From assembly GCF_003112435.1 (NCBI RefSeq), contig NZ_BDOQ01000019.1, positions 124,001-188,000 on the forward strand: a stretch of 64,000 nucleotides of DNA. The letters are read 5' to 3'. The stretch comes from Novimethylophilus kurashikiensis. GTDB lineage: Bacteria; Pseudomonadota; Gammaproteobacteria; Burkholderiales; Methylophilaceae. Positions 20,186 through 33,678 of the stretch are shown in pieces; within the stretch, counting starts at the first letter, position 1; each line of letters starts with the position of its first letter. The notes under the pieces are model-generated. The model was not told the DNA's origin. It saw nothing but the letters and a program-made list of their open reading frames with translations, and did no database searches. The translations under genes were made by a program, and so were the position numbers.

Positions 20186-22417
20186 TTATTCGACAGTATT
20201 TGAAATCTGGTCTGGGTTGGTAAAGCCAGGGATGCTGCGCTTCAACAAGTCCAGCGGATTAGAACCGATGGAACTCATGCCGGTCAGCTCGAGCTGGAAG
20301 AAAATCGAATAGTTAGCGGTAGTCGTCGCGGTGGTCAAGCGGTGAACGACGGTACGAGCCTGCCAGCAGCCGGCGTTGTATTCCAGGCCGGCCAAGGCCT
20401 CGATGGGGCCGCGTTTGTCATTGGTGGAGGCATTGTTGCGCAAAGAATAGTTGAATCGAGCCAAGCCGTACCAGTTGGTTCCCAACGGCCATTCGGTGGA
20501 AACGTCGATTTGTTCCAGGCGGTCGCGCGTGAAGCGATAGCCTAAGTTCATGATTTTACCCGGCTCAGGCTGGTAGCGGAGCCCCATGTTGGCACGTACT
20601 GTTTCACTGTTGTCCGTGTTGTATTGCCACGCCGCATCGGCATTCCAGCCATTCAGCAGCTTGGCGGAGACGGCTGTTAAGAAGTCCGAGTGCACGGTGT
20701 TGGTACTGGAGCATTCTGCAGCAGTCGGGTTGGCCGGAGAGCAGGTGGTAACGCGTGGATCGTTGAAGTAGAAACGTTCACCAATGGTAGCTGACAGACG
20801 CTGAACTCCGGTGCGTTGGTCGATCATACGGCTGGTGAGCGCCAGCGTAACTTGGTTGGCATCGTTGATCCGGTCCCCCCCAACGAACTGGTTTTCTGCA
20901 AACAGGGTAGATATGTTGAGGTCGCTTAGACCCGTATCGAAGATGGGCAGGCGATTCTGGTTCTCATAGGGAATGTAAACGTAGAACAGCCGCGGCTCCA
21001 GCGTTTGCGTATAAACATTCTTGACGACCCGCATGGTGCGGTCGAAATAAAGACCGGTATCTAGGCTGAAAGTCGGGATAGCCGTCGATTTGGAGTCATA
21101 GCTTGTGCCGGCATTGTTCAGGTTGTACCCGGTATAGCGTAGACCGACTTTTGGGGTGATGTAGCCATAGGAGGCAAGGAGTGGCAGGCTAGCAGTAGGG
21201 TAGATCGTATACCGTTCTCCGGTCACTGATATCGGCGCAGCACTATTCTTGTCGAAGCGAACGAATTCGGTTGAAAGTCGGGTGTCGATGGGCCCTAATT
21301 CCTGGAAGCCACTGAGCGCAATTTGAGGTAAGCGCTGGTAAGGGTATGAAACCTTATCCAGCGTCTGATACTGTTGCGCCATCAGAGTAAAGTGCCAGTC
21401 GTTGGTCAGCGTGTTCTTGTCGTAGTGCAGATCGACCTGTTGCGGCAGGTTGACGCGGCTAGTCAAGGCGATGCGAGTGGACATGTCGGAGAAGTAAGTG
21501 TCATCAGAAACCCGCTCGAATTGCAGATTACCCCACCAACCACCTCCAAAAGTATGGGTGTTGCGTAAATTGATAGCGTAGCGGCTTCGCCCGGTCATAT
21601 CATCGTTGGGTAGGTATTCCAGACGATCTGTATTGACGATGTGAGGATTCGATCTATCCAAGTAGCGGAACTCGCCCTGTACTTGGGTTCCACGCTTGCT
21701 CATGTAGCGCGGCGTAATGGTCGCATCCATTTCCGGTGCGATATTCAGATAGTACGGTACAGCCAGTTCAAACCCGCTGCGCGTGGTGCTGCCGAATGTT
21801 GGCAGCAGAACGCCGGAGGCACGCTCGTTACTGAACGGGAAGTCGATCCAGGGCGTATACAAAATAGGCATGCCCTTGAATTGAATCCACGCGTTTGTCG
21901 CCGTCGCTGTTTCGGAATGGTGGTCGATTTCCAGTTCATTGGCATGCATGTACCAATCGTTCACCCCGGCTTCGCAAGTGGTGTAGCGCACGCTTTTGAG
22001 GCGCTCCTTGGTCGGGCCTTCGAACATAATGGTGCTGGCGTTGCCGCGTCCCTTGCGTTCGCCATCTCCGCCAATAGTGAAGGAGGGCTCAGGCATTTCG
22101 CCCTCGCGATCTTCCATTTTCATCCGAAGTTCCGGGCCTTCTGCCGTAGCATTCCCTTGTTTGACGAAGACGTTGCCGACGGCATGGATTTCGTCATTGA
22201 TGGTGTTGACGAAAATGCGATCGCCCTTGATGTATTGCCCATCCTTGCTGATCTCGGCATCGCCGAAGGCACGCATTTCGCGGTCCATGTAGATTTCCAG
22301 GCGCATCGCATCGATAGTGGTCGTTCCCTTGTCCGGAGCGGTTTCGGCAGCGTGGGCGGAAGAGCCTGCGCCACAGAGAAACAACATGGCCAGTGTGGTG
22401 GAGCGGGCGATCGACAT
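20186..22417 (-). CDS. lptD: LPS-assembly protein LptD
   Basis: 743 residues from ATG 22417 with a signal peptide ending SSAHA; a longer frame to 22486 lacks a credible start. N-terminal OstA/LptA-like domain (DAMRLEIYMDREMRAFGDAEISKDG) followed by a large LptD beta-barrel. YTTCEAG and a C-terminal YNAGCWQ contribute disulfide cysteines. It inserts lipopolysaccharide into the outer leaflet with LptE. First gene of lptD-surA-pdxA-rsmA and divergent from amgK. Confidence 0.96.
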   Translation of the reverse strand: MSIARSTTLAMLFLCGAGSSAHAAETAPDKGTTTIDAMRLEIYMDREMRAFGDAEISKDGQYIKGDRIFVNTINDEIHAVGNVFVKQGNATAEGPELRMKMEDREGEMPEPSFTIGGDGERKGRGNASTIMFEGPTKERLKSVRYTTCEAGVNDWYMHANELEIDHHSETATATNAWIQFKGMPILYTPWIDFPFSNERASGVLLPTFGSTTRSGFELAVPYYLNIAPEMDATITPRYMSKRGTQVQGEFRYLDRSNPHIVNTDRLEYLPNDDMTGRSRYAINLRNTHTFGGGWWGNLQFERVSDDTYFSDMSTRIALTSRVNLPQQVDLHYDKNTLTNDWHFTLMAQQYQTLDKVSYPYQRLPQIALSGFQELGPIDTRLSTEFVRFDKNSAAPISVTGERYTIYPTASLPLLASYGYITPKVGLRYTGYNLNNAGTSYDSKSTAIPTFSLDTGLYFDRTMRVVKNVYTQTLEPRLFYVYIPYENQNRLPIFDTGLSDLNISTLFAENQFVGGDRINDANQVTLALTSRMIDQRTGVQRLSATIGERFYFNDPRVTTCSPANPTAAECSSTNTVHSDFLTAVSAKLLNGWNADAAWQYNTDNSETVRANMGLRYQPEPGKIMNLGYRFTRDRLEQIDVSTEWPLGTNWYGLARFNYSLRNNASTNDKRGPIEALAGLEYNAGCWQARTVVHRLTTATTTANYSIFFQLELTGMSSIGSNPLDLLKRSIPGFTNPDQISNTVE

Positions 22418-22595
22418 GGGCGGAAAATTGGCGGACAAGTTTGTATTTTGTGATGATAAAATCACACAGATTCTACTATAAAGCAATCTCTAAAACCGCC
22501 TTGCCTTGGCGTCATCTGGAATTAAAAGGGTTTTCCTTCCAAGCCGGGGTGCTGTGCGCCGATTACCCACGAACCTACTTTCAGGGACATTAATT

Positions 22596-25542
<2,947 letters not shown>

Positions 25543-25550
<8 letters not shown>

Positions 25551-26712
25551 AACGGCGGATGTGCTGGTCGTCGGCGGTGGCCCAGTCGGAGGAACGCTGG
25601 CATTGGGATTGGCCGGGAGTGGCCTTCGCGTACAGGTGCTCGAAGCCCGATCACAGCCGGAAACGGGAGCTGACCCCCGCGCCATTGCCTTGTCCGAGGG
25701 GAGTCGTATCATCCTGCAGCGTCTAGGTGTTTGGGAAAACCTTGCTCCTCATGCTACAGCTATCCGCACCATCCATATCACGCAAAAAAAGCGCTTCGGC
25801 CGCACCGTACTTCGCAGTGAGGAAATGGGCCGCACGGAGCTCGGCTACGTAGTCGGTTTTGCCGAGTTGGCGGCATCTATCGATGCTCGCTTACAAGCTG
25901 TAGGCATCGAGGTCATGCGCGGCGCGCAAGCAAACAGCTTGCAACCGGGTAACGATGGCTGCCGTGTTGGGTATGAAAAAAATGGAAGTGAGCACACCGT
26001 TGAGGCCTCTCTAGCTGTCGTTGCCGATGGCGGGCGCAGCCTGGATTCGGTTCCTGGCTTGTCGCGCAATATCCGCGAGTACGGCCAAAGTGCCGTGGTC
26101 GCCATGGTGCAGGCAGAGCAAGCGCACGGTGGGGTAGCCTATGAACGTTTTACGTCCAACGGCCCGGTGGCCTTGTTGCCTTGGGGGGTGCGCGGTTTTG
26201 CTTTGGTATGGACGGTAGCACCGGAGGCAGCCGAGCGACTCGTGGCACTCAATGAAACCGATTTTCTGCAGGAACTGCATGCCCATTTCGGCGACCGCGT
26301 CGGACATTTCACCTCAGTCTCGGGTCGGGCAGCTTATCCGCTGAAGCTGGCCCGCATGCAGCCCAATACTGCACCACATCTCGCTGTTATCGGCAATGCC
26401 GCGCAAACCCTGCATCCGGTTGCGGGGCAGGGGTTCAATCTAGGGCTGCGGGACGCCTGGGAACTGGCGAACGTCATTCGTTCCTACTCGCCGCAAGAAC
26501 TCGGCGGAGACAAAATGTTGGCCGAATACGTTGCCACGCGCCGTCCCGATACCGAAGGTGGCATGTTCTTTACCGATTTTCTGGTACGCACTTTTTCAAA
26601 CGATTGGCCCGCCCTGGGCCACGTCCGCGGTGCGGCATTGGCGGCGTTGGATTTATGCAATCCCGCACGCCAATTCGTGGTGCGCAAAATGAGCCTGGGA
26701 GCGAAGGGATGA
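25543..26712 (+). CDS. ubiH: Ubiquinone biosynthesis hydroxylase UbiH
   Basis: 389 residues, class A FAD monooxygenase. GGGPVGGTLAL binds ADP, and the second FAD motif reads IGNAAQTLHPVAGQGFNLGLRD, the GNAAQ form found in UbiH rather than GDAAH. It hydroxylates the ring of an octaprenyl-phenol intermediate. Start ATG 25543 overlaps pepP; the long upstream extension in this frame is antisense-type noise. Four-base overlap with the next hydroxylase. Confidence 0.88.
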
Positions 26713-27887
26713 GCGGCGAAGCAAAAAATTACGATGTGATCGTCGTAGGCGGTGGTTTGGCCGGCAGTGCGCTGGCCTTGTCTTTGGGGCAAGGCGGATT
26801 GCAAGTGGCGCTGGTGGAACGTACCCAGCCTCAGCCTTTGCCGCAGGACGAAAGCTGGGACCCGCGTATTTACGCTATTACCCCGGGCAACGTTGATTTT
26901 CTGAGGCGCCTGGGCGTGTGGGAAACCATGGATACGGACCGTATCGCCCCCATCCATGCCATGGCAGTGTGGGGCGACAATGGGGACGCCAAGCTAGGTT
27001 TCGACCCGTACGATATCGGCGTGCCGGAGCTCGGTTTCATCGTCGAAAGCCGCTTGATGCAGGATGCCATGCATCGCGCCTTGCAAGAACAATCCACCGT
27101 GGAACTGGTTTGTCCCGCGCAATGTGCCGCGCTGACCCTGACTGACTCTGCCGCTATGCTTGATCTTGATGATGGGCGCACATTGAAAGCGGCGCTGGCT
27201 GTGGGTGCTGACGGCAGCGGTTCATGGATGCGCCAGCAAGCGGGTATTCAGGTCAATACTATGCCTTACGGCCAACTCGGCGTGGTGGCCAATTTCAAGA
27301 CAGAAAAACCGCATGGCAATGTGGCCCGGCAATGGTTCCTAGAAGACGGTATCCTGGCCTGGCTGCCCTTGCCGGGCGACCGTATTTCCATCGTCTGGTC
27401 TGCGTTCGAGACGCGGGCCCAAGCTTTGCTGCAGCTCGACCAGCTCGCATTTTGCGAAACGGTTGCAGCAGCTGGGCACCATGCATTGGGCACGTTGCAA
27501 CTGATTACGCCGCCGGCTGCTTTCCCACTGCGTTTGCAGCGCAATGAAGCCATGATCGGCCAGCGACTGGCCTTGGTAGGCGATGCTGCGCACTTGGTGC
27601 ATCCGCTATCTGGCCAGGGGGCCAACCTGGGGTTCCGAGACGTGCAGGCCTTGGCGGAAGTACTGTTGCAACATGGGCGGCGCGATCTTGGCGATGCTCT
27701 GTTGTTACGTCGCTTCGAGCGCTCACGCCAGGCCGATATTCTGGCGATGCAGGCTGTCACTACAGGCTTGCAGCGCTTGTTCAATAACGATAGTCCGTCC
27801 CTGTCCTGGCTGCGTAATACCGGCTTGGGCCTGGTCGATAAAATTACTCCACTCAAGCGCCAACTCATGGCGCACGCCATTGCTTAA
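26709..27887 (+). CDS. Second UbiH/UbiF/VisC-family FAD hydroxylase
   Basis: 392 residues. VVGGGLAGSALALSLGQGG and VGDAAHLVHPLSGQGANLGFRD are the two FAD motifs; DPRIYAITPGN is the family middle motif. Paralogue of the upstream UbiH. The GDAAH form fits UbiI, UbiF or the betaproteobacterial UbiM; the ring position it hydroxylates cannot be settled here. The two genes overlap (ATGA), consistent with a joint role in the ubiquinone pathway. Confidence 0.88.
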   Translation: MSGEAKNYDVIVVGGGLAGSALALSLGQGGLQVALVERTQPQPLPQDESWDPRIYAITPGNVDFLRRLGVWETMDTDRIAPIHAMAVWGDNGDAKLGFDPYDIGVPELGFIVESRLMQDAMHRALQEQSTVELVCPAQCAALTLTDSAAMLDLDDGRTLKAALAVGADGSGSWMRQQAGIQVNTMPYGQLGVVANFKTEKPHGNVARQWFLEDGILAWLPLPGDRISIVWSAFETRAQALLQLDQLAFCETVAAAGHHALGTLQLITPPAAFPLRLQRNEAMIGQRLALVGDAAHLVHPLSGQGANLGFRDVQALAEVLLQHGRRDLGDALLLRRFERSRQADILAMQAVTTGLQRLFNNDSPSLSWLRNTGLGLVDKITPLKRQLMAHAIA

Positions 27888-27897
27888 AAGGAAATTC

Positions 27898-28611
27898 ATG
27901 CTTAAAAAAATCATTGCCGCGGCAGCCCTCATGAGCGTGACGGCGGCAACTTTCGCCGACGAAGCTTCCATTCGTAAGGCCATTCAAACAGCGTATCCCA
28001 AGGTCAAGGTGGATAGCGTTGCCAAGACGCCGTATCCCGGTTTGTACGAGGTTTTTCTAGAGGGGCAGATCGTCTATACCGACGAGAACTTTTCTTTCTT
28101 CATCGCGGAAGGTCGCTTGATCGACACCAAGACCAAGAAAGACCTCACCTCCAGCCGCATGGAGGATCTCACGCGTGTCGATTTCAAGTCGTTGCCTTTG
28201 GACCAGGCCATCAAGGTGGTGCGCGGCAATGGTAGCCGCAAGGTGGTGGTGTTCTCCGATCCTGATTGCCCGTACTGCAAGAAGCTTGAAGTGCAGGAGC
28301 TGGCGCCGCTCACCGATGTGACCATCTACACGTTCCTTTATCCGTTGGAGGGCTTGCACCCGGATGCCGGCAACAAGGCCAAGGCCATCTGGTGTTCGGC
28401 CGACCGCACCAAGGCGTGGAACGATTGGATGTTCAAGGGGCAGATCGATAAATCGAATACCAGCTGCGATACGCCGCTGGAAAAAAATGCAGAACTGGGT
28501 CGCAAGCTGGGCGTGAGCAGTACGCCTACGCTGATTTTTGCAGACGGTCGGCGCATGCTTGGGGCCTATCCAAGCAAGGACATTGAGAAGGCCTTGAACG
28601 GCGGCAAGTAA
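27898..28611 (+). CDS. dsbC: Thiol:disulfide interchange protein DsbC
   Basis: 237 residues from ATG 27898 with GGAAATTC nearby. Signal peptide cleaved after ATFA (residue 20), an N-terminal dimerisation domain, and a thioredoxin fold with CPYC at residues 124-127 and the cis-Pro segment SSTPTLIF. It isomerises wrong disulfides in periplasmic proteins and is kept reduced by DsbD. Last gene before a strong terminator. Confidence 0.95.
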   Translation: MLKKIIAAAALMSVTAATFADEASIRKAIQTAYPKVKVDSVAKTPYPGLYEVFLEGQIVYTDENFSFFIAEGRLIDTKTKKDLTSSRMEDLTRVDFKSLPLDQAIKVVRGNGSRKVVVFSDPDCPYCKKLEVQELAPLTDVTIYTFLYPLEGLHPDAGNKAKAIWCSADRTKAWNDWMFKGQIDKSNTSCDTPLEKNAELGRKLGVSSTPTLIFADGRRMLGAYPSKDIEKALNGGK

Positions 28612-28632
28612 AACTGCTGGGAGCGCAAAAGA

Positions 28633-28667
28633 AAAGGCGGCAAGCTGGTGTTCAGCTTGCCGCCTTT
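28633..28667. terminator. Terminator between dsbC and pilC
   Basis: AAAGGCGGCAAGCT, 7-base loop, AGCTTGCCGCCTTT: a perfect 14-bp stem, followed by GTTTTT on the plus strand and preceded by AAAAGA, so usable from both sides. Confidence 0.92.
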
Positions 28668-28694
28668 GTTTTTACGGCTGTCGCTGGTCTGGGC

Positions 28695-29909
28695 TTAAAC
28701 CACTTGACCCATCTTGAAGATCGGCAGGTACATGGCGATAACCAAGCCCCCGATCAGCGTACCCAGTACGACCATGATCATCGGTTCCATGAGGCTGGAG
28801 AGCGCTTCCACTGCGTCATCCACTTCCTGTTCGTAGAAGTCCGCAACCTTGCTTAGCATGGAGTCCAGCGCACCGGATTCTTCGCCGATGGCAACCATTT
28901 GCAGCACCATGTTGGGGAAGACTTCGGTGTTTTGCATGGCAACAGTCAGGCTGGTACCGGTGCTGACTTCGCTCTGGATGCGCTTGGTGGCGTCGAAATA
29001 CACGCGATTGCCCGCTGCGCCGGCCACGGAATCAAGAGAATCGACCAGCGGTACGCCGGCGGCGAACATTGTGGACAAGGTGCGGGCGAAGCGGGCGATG
29101 GTGGCAATGCGGATGACATGGCCGAACACCGGCAGCTTGAGCAGCAGTCGGTCCATGACGTCCTGCATCTTTTCCGAGCGCTTCCATGTGTAGAAGAAGA
29201 ACCAGATGCCGCCGCCGATGGTGCCGAAAATCGCCCACCAGTATCTGACGAAAAAGTCGGAAATCGCCATGACAATCAAGGTGGGCGCAGGCAGGTCGGC
29301 ACCGAAGCTGGAGAACAACTCCTTGAAAGCCGGGATCACGAAAATCATGATGATGGCGGTGATAACGAAGGCCACCACGATGATGGAGATCGGATAGAAC
29401 AGCGCGGACTTGATCTTGCCGATGATGGCCTGGGTCTTTTCCATGTAGGTAGCCAGGCGATCCAGCAGGGAATCGAGAATACCGGCCTGTTCGCCGGCGT
29501 TGACCAGGTTGCAGTACAGGTTGTCGAAGTAAAGCGGGTACTTGCGGAACGACTGGCTCAGGCTGCTACCGGTTTCCACGTCGGCCTTAATGTCTGCGAG
29601 CAGCTTGGAAACAGCCGGGTTGCTGTGACCCTTGCCCACGATGTCGAAGGCTTGCAGCAACGGAACGCCGGCCTTCATCATGGTGGCGAGTTGGCGCGTA
29701 AACAGGGTGACGTCCTTGGCCGTGACCTTGCCGCCGGCTTTGCTAAAAGCGCTTTGCTTCTTGATCTTGGTAACAGTGATGCCCTGGCGGCGTAGCGAGG
29801 CGTTGACGAAGCCCTGGCCGCTGGCCTTCATTTCACCCTTGAGTTTCTTGCCTTTCTTGTCCGTTCCTTCCCAGACGAAGACGGCTTCTTTAGCAGCACT
29901 TTGACCCAT
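28695..29909 (-). CDS. pilC: Type IV pilus inner-membrane platform protein PilC
   Basis: 404 residues. Two GspF domains (about residues 70-195 and 270-395) with repeats of the LPVFGHV / GVPLLQAFD-GVPLVDSLD type and membrane helices near 170-195, 220-245 and 375-400. The N terminus FVWEGTDKKGKKLKGEM is typical. PilC anchors the assembly ATPase PilB, encoded immediately upstream. pilD, which often follows pilC, is not here. Confidence 0.95.
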   Translation of the reverse strand: MGQSAAKEAVFVWEGTDKKGKKLKGEMKASGQGFVNASLRRQGITVTKIKKQSAFSKAGGKVTAKDVTLFTRQLATMMKAGVPLLQAFDIVGKGHSNPAVSKLLADIKADVETGSSLSQSFRKYPLYFDNLYCNLVNAGEQAGILDSLLDRLATYMEKTQAIIGKIKSALFYPISIIVVAFVITAIIMIFVIPAFKELFSSFGADLPAPTLIVMAISDFFVRYWWAIFGTIGGGIWFFFYTWKRSEKMQDVMDRLLLKLPVFGHVIRIATIARFARTLSTMFAAGVPLVDSLDSVAGAAGNRVYFDATKRIQSEVSTGTSLTVAMQNTEVFPNMVLQMVAIGEESGALDSMLSKVADFYEQEVDDAVEALSSLMEPMIMVVLGTLIGGLVIAMYLPIFKMGQVV

Positions 29910-29944
29910 GTATTCCCCCGGTGCCGGCCGGTTAAACGGCAGCG

Positions 29945-31660
29945 TTATTCATTGGTACAGCTTTCGACCTCGGCTAAGGAGGTCAATCCCTGTTTGACTT
30001 TTAATAAACCGGACTGGCGCAAGTCGCGAATACCTTCGCGTTGCGCCTGGTCGGCGATGTCGTGAGCTGTCCCGTTCTTCATGATGATACGGCTCATTTC
30101 ATCGCTGATCGGCATTACTTGGTAAATCCCCACGCGGCCCTTGTAGCCGCCATTGCACAATTCGCAACCGCCTTCCTTGGGGCCGTACGGGTGCCACGTT
30201 CCATCCAGTTCTTCTTCCTTGAAGCCGGCTTGCAGCAAGGCTTCCTTGGGCAGGTCGAGCGGTTCTTTGCAGTTTTTGCACAGGCGGCGCGCCAGACGCT
30301 GGGCTGTGATCAGACTTACGGCTGAAGCGATGTTGAACGGGGCAACCCCCATGTTCACGAGACGAGTGAGCGTGGAAGGCGCATCGTTGGTATGCAGCGT
30401 CGATAGCACCATGTGGCCGGTCGATGCAGCCTTGATCGCCATGTCGGCGGTTTCTAAGTCGCGGATTTCGCCGATCATGATGATATCCGGATCCTGACGC
30501 AGGAAGGATTTCAATGCGGCAGCGAAGGTGAGGCCTTGTTTTTCGTTGACGTTGACCTGGTTGATGCCCGGCAGCGGAATTTCTGCCGGGTCTTCGGCAG
30601 TAGAAATGTTGACGCCTGGATTGTTCAGGATGTTGAGGCAGGTGTAGAGCGATACCGTCTTGCCCGATCCGGTCGGGCCGGTGACCAGCACCAGGCCGTA
30701 GGGGCGGCTGACGGCGTGTAGCAGCGCTTCTTTCTGATCCGGCTCGTAGCCTAGTGCTTCAATGCCTAAAGTGGCACTGGTCGGGTCGAGAATACGCATC
30801 ACGATTTTTTCGCCGTTGACGCAAGGCAGTGTGCTCACCCGGAAATCGATGGTGCGGTTCTTCGAGAGCACCAGTTTCATGCGGCCGTCTTGCGGCACGC
30901 GTTTCTCAGCGATATCTAGGCTGGAAATCACCTTGATGCGCGAGGCGATCTTTTCTTTGATTGCGAGCGGCGGCTGGGCGATTTCACGCAGTACGCCGTC
31001 CACGCGATAGCGAACGCGGTAAAACTTTTCGTAAGGCTCGAAGTGCAAGTCGGATGCGCCCATGTTGATCGCATCCAACAGCATCTTCTGAATGTATTTG
31101 ACTACCGGCGCATCGTCGATCTCGGCTGTATTAGCTTCAGGTTCGGCCTCGGTTTCGGATTTGATATCGAGGTCGATATCGTCGCCTAGATCCAGCGATT
31201 TGAGGCTGGAGTCGCGCTGTTCGACGACTTTCTCCAGCAGCTTGGTCAGTTTGTCGTCCTCGACCACCACCGGCGACAATGCCATTCCGGTCTGGAATTT
31301 AAGATCATCCAACGCGTGCAGGTTGGTTGGATCGGAGAGACCTACAAACAGCGTATTCCCGCGCTGCTGCAATGCCAGCACCCGTGAAGCCTGCAACAGC
31401 TTCACATCGACACTGGTCGGAATGAAGTCTGGATTAATGCTGTTGAGGTCGAAAAGTGGAAAGCCGAAAGCCGCTGCTGCCGTCTCGGCAATCTGCAAGG
31501 CACTCAGTTTCTTGCTAGAAATCACTTGGGCCACAAACGGCAGGCTCTGGGCGTTGGCCTGCTTCTGGATGGCTTCTGCCTCTTCTTCTGGGAGAAGTTT
31601 TTCTTGAACCAGGATGCGAGCGAGGCCTCCTAGTTTGATCGGTGAGCTATTCGCGGCCAT
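29945..31660 (-). CDS. pilB: Type IV pilus assembly ATPase PilB
   Basis: 571 residues: N-terminal MshEN/GspE_N domain, then a catalytic domain with Walker A VTGPTGSGKTVSLY, Asp box, Walker B DPDIIMIGEIRD, His box STGHMVLSTLHTNDA and a zinc tetracysteine motif (CKNC...CELCNGG). It powers pilin polymerisation. It precedes pilC by 35 bases; pilT/pilU are encoded 15 kb away in this window. Confidence 0.96.
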   Translation of the reverse strand: MAANSSPIKLGGLARILVQEKLLPEEEAEAIQKQANAQSLPFVAQVISSKKLSALQIAETAAAAFGFPLFDLNSINPDFIPTSVDVKLLQASRVLALQQRGNTLFVGLSDPTNLHALDDLKFQTGMALSPVVVEDDKLTKLLEKVVEQRDSSLKSLDLGDDIDLDIKSETEAEPEANTAEIDDAPVVKYIQKMLLDAINMGASDLHFEPYEKFYRVRYRVDGVLREIAQPPLAIKEKIASRIKVISSLDIAEKRVPQDGRMKLVLSKNRTIDFRVSTLPCVNGEKIVMRILDPTSATLGIEALGYEPDQKEALLHAVSRPYGLVLVTGPTGSGKTVSLYTCLNILNNPGVNISTAEDPAEIPLPGINQVNVNEKQGLTFAAALKSFLRQDPDIIMIGEIRDLETADMAIKAASTGHMVLSTLHTNDAPSTLTRLVNMGVAPFNIASAVSLITAQRLARRLCKNCKEPLDLPKEALLQAGFKEEELDGTWHPYGPKEGGCELCNGGYKGRVGIYQVMPISDEMSRIIMKNGTAHDIADQAQREGIRDLRQSGLLKVKQGLTSLAEVESCTNE

Positions 31661-31770
31661 GCGAGAGGTGATTTAGGCGATCAAGGTCTTGATTTTTGGT
31701 GCCTTGAATAATGCACGCCGGTCCAGCATTTGTCAAAGGACTGGCGGCTTTGCAGGCGCTTCTGGATGGG

Positions 31771-31798
31771 CCGGCTGCCCACGCGGATGGGCAGCCGG
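31771..31798 (-). terminator. Strong hairpin downstream of icd
   Basis: CCGGCTGCCCA, 6-base loop, TGGGCAGCCGG: a perfect 11-bp GC-rich stem eight bases beyond the icd stop on the minus strand. There is no T-run, so it may be an mRNA 3'-end stabiliser or Rho-assisted end rather than a classical intrinsic terminator. Confidence 0.5.
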
Positions 31799-31806
31799 AA
31801 ACCTCA

Positions 31807-33045
31807 TTACATATTGGCGACGATCTCTTCGCCGAACTGCGAGCACGATACCTGGGTCGCGCCCTCCATTTGGCTGGAGAAGTCGTAAGTAACGCGCTTG
31901 GATTCGATGGCTTTGCCCACGCCCTTGAGCACCAGGTCGGCAGCTTCGGTCCACCCCATGTGACGTAGCATCATCTCGGCGGAGAGGATGAGCGAGGAGG
32001 GATTGGCGATATCCTTGCCGGCGATCTTAGGTGCAGTGCCGTGCGTGGCTTCGAACATGGCGATGGTGTCGGACAAGTTGGCGCCGGGGGCAATGCCGAT
32101 GCCGCCTACCTGCGCGGCCAATGCATCGGACACATAGTCGCCGTTGAGGTTGAGTGTCGCCACCACGTCGTGGTCTTCCGGGTGCAGCAGGATTTCCTGC
32201 AAGAAGGCGTCGGCGATGCAATCCTTGATGATCAGGCCGTTTTCCAGCTTGCACCATGGGCCGCCATCGATCTCCACCGCGCCGAACTCTTCCTTGGCCA
32301 GATCGTAGCCCCAGCTCTTGAAGCCGCCTTCGGTGAACTTCATGATGTTGCCTTTGTGGACAATGGTCAGTGACTTGCGGCCATTGTCGATGGCGTATTG
32401 GATGGCCTTGCGGATCAGTCGTTTGCTGCCGTCCACGGAGACAGGCTTGATGCCGATGGCGGAAGATTCCGGGAAGCGGATTTTCTTGCGAACGCCCATG
32501 TCGGAGAGGAAATCCACCACCTTCTTGACTTCCGCCGTACCTGCCGCCCATTCGATACCGGCGTAGATGTCCTCGGTGTTCTCGCGGAAGATCACCATGT
32601 CGGTCTTTTCCGGATGCTTGACCGGGCTGGGCACGCCGTTGAAATACTGCACCGGACGCAAGCAAACGTAGAGGTCGAGCTCCTGGCGCAGGGTGACGTT
32701 GAGCGAGCGGATACCGCCACCGACCGGCGTGGTCAGGGGGCCCTTGATGGAGATTACGTAATCTTTAACCGCCTGCATGGTTTCTTCCGGCAGCCAGATG
32801 TTTTCGCCGTAGACGCCAAGCGACTTCTCACCTGCGTAGACTTCCATCCAGGAGATGGAGCGCTTGCCGCCGTAAGCTTTTTCGACTGCCGCATCCACCA
32901 CGCGCTTCATCGGTGGCGTAATATCCACACCGATGCCGTCGCCCTCGATAAATGGGATAATCGGGCAATCCGGCACGTTGAGCGTGTTATCGGCGTTGAC
33001 CGTGATTTTTTGCCCATTCGCGGGCACGCTGATTTTTTGCGACAT
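31807..33045 (-). CDS. icd: NADP-dependent isocitrate dehydrogenase
   Basis: 412 residues, close to the family norm. Substrate loop [18 protein letters not shown] with the regulatory Ser, [17 protein letters not shown], and the metal-binding DCIADAFLQ and [13 protein letters not shown]; the dinucleotide segment fits NADP use. Converts isocitrate to 2-oxoglutarate in the TCA cycle. Divergent from rluE, with only 18 bases between start codons. Confidence 0.96.
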   Translation of the reverse strand: MSQKISVPANGQKITVNADNTLNVPDCPIIPFIEGDGIGVDITPPMKRVVDAAVEKAYGGKRSISWMEVYAGEKSLGVYGENIWLPEETMQAVKDYVISIKGPLTTPVGGGIRSLNVTLRQELDLYVCLRPVQYFNGVPSPVKHPEKTDMVIFRENTEDIYAGIEWAAGTAEVKKVVDFLSDMGVRKKIRFPESSAIGIKPVSVDGSKRLIRKAIQYAIDNGRKSLTIVHKGNIMKFTEGGFKSWGYDLAKEEFGAVEIDGGPWCKLENGLIIKDCIADAFLQEILLHPEDHDVVATLNLNGDYVSDALAAQVGGIGIAPGANLSDTIAMFEATHGTAPKIAGKDIANPSSLILSAEMMLRHMGWTEAADLVLKGVGKAIESKRVTYDFSSQMEGATQVSCSQFGEEIVANM

Positions 33046-33063
33046 TATTTCAAAAACTCCTGG

Positions 33064-33678
33064 ATGCTAATCCTGTTCAATAAACCCTACGGGGTCATCT
33101 GCCAATTCAGTAAGCACGAAACGCACCCGACGCTCAAGGATTACATTACGATTCCTGGGGTCTATGCGGCGGGACGGCTTGATACCGACAGCGAGGGATT
33201 GCTTATTTTAACCGATGACGGCGCCTTGCAACATCGGCTTTCCGATCCCAAGCACAAGCAGCCTAAAACCTATTGGGTGCAGGTCGAAGGCGCGCCTTCG
33301 GATGATGACTTGGCCCCATTACGAAAAGGTGTCGATCTGGGCGATTTTGTAACCCAGCCTGCCAAGGTACGTGTTATCGACGAACCGTCTGGATTGTGGG
33401 AACGCGTGCCCCCGATCCGCGAACGCAAGGCCATCCCTACTACTTGGCTCGAAGTCATTATTTCAGAAGGCAAGAACCGTCAGGTGCGTCGGATGACCGC
33501 CATTATCGGCTTTCCCACGCTCCGCCTGATCCGTGGCGCTATCGGCGAGCATAAGCTCGACGGCTTGCAACCGGGGGAGTGGCGCCAGATTGGCACGCCC
33601 ATTGCTCCCAAACTTCAGCCAAAATCTCATTACGGCAAGTCTTCCCAACCACAACGCAAGCGCATCCATCGACCATGA
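33064..33678 (+). CDS. rluE: 23S rRNA pseudouridine synthase (RluE type)
   Basis: 204 residues. [15 protein letters not shown], catalytic [18 protein letters not shown] with the essential Asp, [16 protein letters not shown] and [13 protein letters not shown] identify the RsuA/RluB/E/F group; there is no N-terminal S4 domain, as in RluE. Expected target U2457 of 23S rRNA. ATG 33064 is preceded by CTCCTGG only, a weak ribosome site. It overlaps the next gene by four bases. Confidence 0.88.
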   Translation: MLILFNKPYGVICQFSKHETHPTLKDYITIPGVYAAGRLDTDSEGLLILTDDGALQHRLSDPKHKQPKTYWVQVEGAPSDDDLAPLRKGVDLGDFVTQPAKVRVIDEPSGLWERVPPIRERKAIPTTWLEVIISEGKNRQVRRMTAIIGFPTLRLIRGAIGEHKLDGLQPGEWRQIGTPIAPKLQPKSHYGKSSQPQRKRIHRP